From contig JAOTYV010000081.1 in NCBI GenBank assembly GCA_029861675.1, positions 1-15,834 on the forward strand: a DNA stretch of 15,834 nucleotides, read 5' to 3'. Shown piece after piece: positions 14,822 through 15,834 of this stretch (positions are counted from its first letter, which is position 1; each line of letters begins with the position of its first letter). The DNA is from Alphaproteobacteria bacterium. GTDB lineage: Bacteria; Pseudomonadota; Alphaproteobacteria; UBA8366. The notes below the pieces were generated by a model. That model saw nothing but the letters and a program-made list of their open reading frames with translations, searched no databases and was not told the DNA's origin. A program made the translations under genes and the position numbers.

Positions 14822-15744
14822 TGAAATGGCGCAAGCTCGGCCGAGTGTTCAGCGCCGACGGCCAGCGGCCGTGGATGCAAAGCCATTGTTCGATGCCCTA
14901 TGCGGAGCCTCTGCAAAATGGCCGGCATCGCGTGTGGTTCACCCCGCGCGACGGCGCGAATCGGTCTCACCTCGGCTGGCTGGAAATCGACCTTGCCGAG
15001 CCGCTGACGATCCTCGCGATGGCGGAGACGCCCACACTCGCGCCCGGCCCGCCGGGAAGCTTCGACGAAACCGGCGCCATGGGCTCGTGGCTGGTTACCG
15101 CCGGCGTCGAGCGACGGCACTACTACATCGGCTGGAGCCAATCGGCGCGCGACCCGTTCCACATCGCCATCGGCCTCGCAACCGGACGCGCCGATACCGA
15201 TGAAGGGGCCGGCACTGGCTTCAACCGGTCGGGCGACGCGCCGATTTTCGACCATAGCGCGGCCGATCCGATTTTCGTCTCGACGCCCTGCGTTCTGAAG
15301 GACGGCGCAAACTGGCGCATGTGGTACCTCTCGGCGACCCGCTGGCGCGGCACGCCGCCCAGGCCCGACTACAATATCCGTCACGCCGTCAGCCCGGACG
15401 GCATCACCTGGACACCGGACGGTGTCGTGATCGATTTCGCGCATCCCGGTGAATGCGCCATCGCACGGCCCTGCGTCGTACGGGACGGTGCAACGTGGCG
15501 CATGTGGTACTGCTACCGGGGCGACGATTTTGCCTATCGTCTGGGATATGCGGAGTCGCCGGACAGCCGGCACTGGACGCGGCGAGACGATCGCGCCGGG
15601 TTGACGGTTTCGGACTCAGGCTGGGACAGCGAGATGATCGCCTATCCCTATGTCTTCGACCATATCGGCGGCCGCTACATGCTGTACGCCGGCAACGGAT
15701 TCGGCCAGGCGGGCATGGGTCTCGCGGTGCTCGAGGCTGATTGA
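14821..15744 (+). CDS. Five-bladed beta-propeller, glycosidase-like protein (GH43/GH32/GH68-like fold)
   Basis: The protein has 307 residues and no signal peptide, so it is probably cytosolic. Repeated propeller-blade motifs can be seen: DGANWRMWY (161-169) and DGATWRMWY (222-230), each preceded by a short P-C-V-[LV] strand (156-159 and 217-220). Related strands are RHRVWFTPRDG (35-45), RHYYIGWSQSARDP (99-112) and GRYMLYAGNGFG (284-295). The SPDGITW and SPDSRHW turns (191-197 and 246-252) are typical of GH43/GH32-type propellers. The catalytic acids cannot be assigned with confidence. It overlaps the NeuD-like gene by one base, so the two are almost surely co-expressed. A role in processing or binding the filament sugar is possible; an enzyme activity is not demonstrated. 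The exact family is uncertain. Confidence 0.68.
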   Translation: MKWRKLGRVFSADGQRPWMQSHCSMPYAEPLQNGRHRVWFTPRDGANRSHLGWLEIDLAEPLTILAMAETPTLAPGPPGSFDETGAMGSWLVTAGVERRHYYIGWSQSARDPFHIAIGLATGRADTDEGAGTGFNRSGDAPIFDHSAADPIFVSTPCVLKDGANWRMWYLSATRWRGTPPRPDYNIRHAVSPDGITWTPDGVVIDFAHPGECAIARPCVVRDGATWRMWYCYRGDDFAYRLGYAESPDSRHWTRRDDRAGLTVSDSGWDSEMIAYPYVFDHIGGRYMLYAGNGFGQAGMGLAVLEAD

Positions 15745-15802
15745 GACACCGCCGCGCGACGCACTACCGTGCAAGGCCTCCTGTTGCTATAGTTCTATCG
15801 AG

Positions 15803-15834
15803 TGTCGCGACAAAATTTACTGTCGCGAAATTTC
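15803..15834. repeat. Tandem TGTCGCGA motifs at the right edge: transposon end or operator
   Basis: TGTCGCGA occurs at 15803-15810 and 15821-15828, 18 nt apart. They are followed by CAAAATTT and AAATTT respectively, and the first copy extends to the 10-nt palindrome TGTCGCGACA. A 5'-TGT terminus followed by repeated TGTCG motifs with A/T-rich spacers is the layout of transposase-binding ends in TniA/TnsB/MuA-type elements. The array is cut by the window edge, so a third copy cannot be checked. A repressor operator for a gene further right is the alternative. The 58 nt between the last gene and this repeat hold nothing recognisable. Confidence 0.4.

Noticed and set aside
15745..15802. TATAGT at 15788-15793 as a -10 box.
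   Set aside because: No acceptable -35 element lies at 16-18 bp upstream, and the downstream gene is outside the window.

Overview
The window looks like chromosomal DNA of a motile alphaproteobacterium. The diagnostic evidence is the FlbT/FlaF pair, which is characteristic of that class, next to flagellin genes; base composition is GC-rich, with strong third-position GC in most genes. I cannot name the genus. The theme is the flagellar filament and, by inference, its glycosylation.

Layout. Left edge (3-830, +): the 3' part of a FlgL-like hook-filament junction gene, then a TPR-glycosyltransferase gene (889-2829, +). Next comes a leftward flagellar block: two flagellin paralogues (5142-5972 and 3972-4802) and flbT-flaF (3785-2954). 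I see sigma54-type -24/-12 promoters in front of both flagellins and a weaker one in front of flbT. GGCAA-type dyads lie about 90-130 bp upstream of the flagellin promoters, and each flagellin gene is followed by a good hairpin terminator. From 6200 to 15744 is a sugar-modification region of four compact units. These are a leftward pair (TPR-GT9-like plus DegT-type aminotransferase, 9102-6200), a lone rightward WbqC-family gene (9179-9829), a leftward tandem pair of TPR-GT41/OGT-like paralogues (14100-9857), and a rightward pair (NeuD/PglD-like acyltransferase plus a beta-propeller glycosidase-like protein, 14159-15744). Genes within units overlap by 1-4 nt, which suggests translational coupling.

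How the genes may work together (inference). The aminotransferase, WbqC-like protein and acyltransferase could make or tailor an amino sugar. The TPR-glycosyltransferases could then attach it to flagellin, with the TPR superhelix recognising the protein substrate, as described for FlmG in Caulobacter. FlbT and FlaF would tie flagellin mRNA stability and output to filament assembly. Four TPR-GT fusions of two different catalytic families around two flagellins is the most distinctive property of the locus.

The last 32 bases carry two TGTCGCGA motifs with A/T-rich spacers. They could be the outer end of a TniA/TnsB/MuA-type transposon lying to the right, or a cut-off operator. No tRNA, rRNA, CRISPR array or complete mobile element was found.
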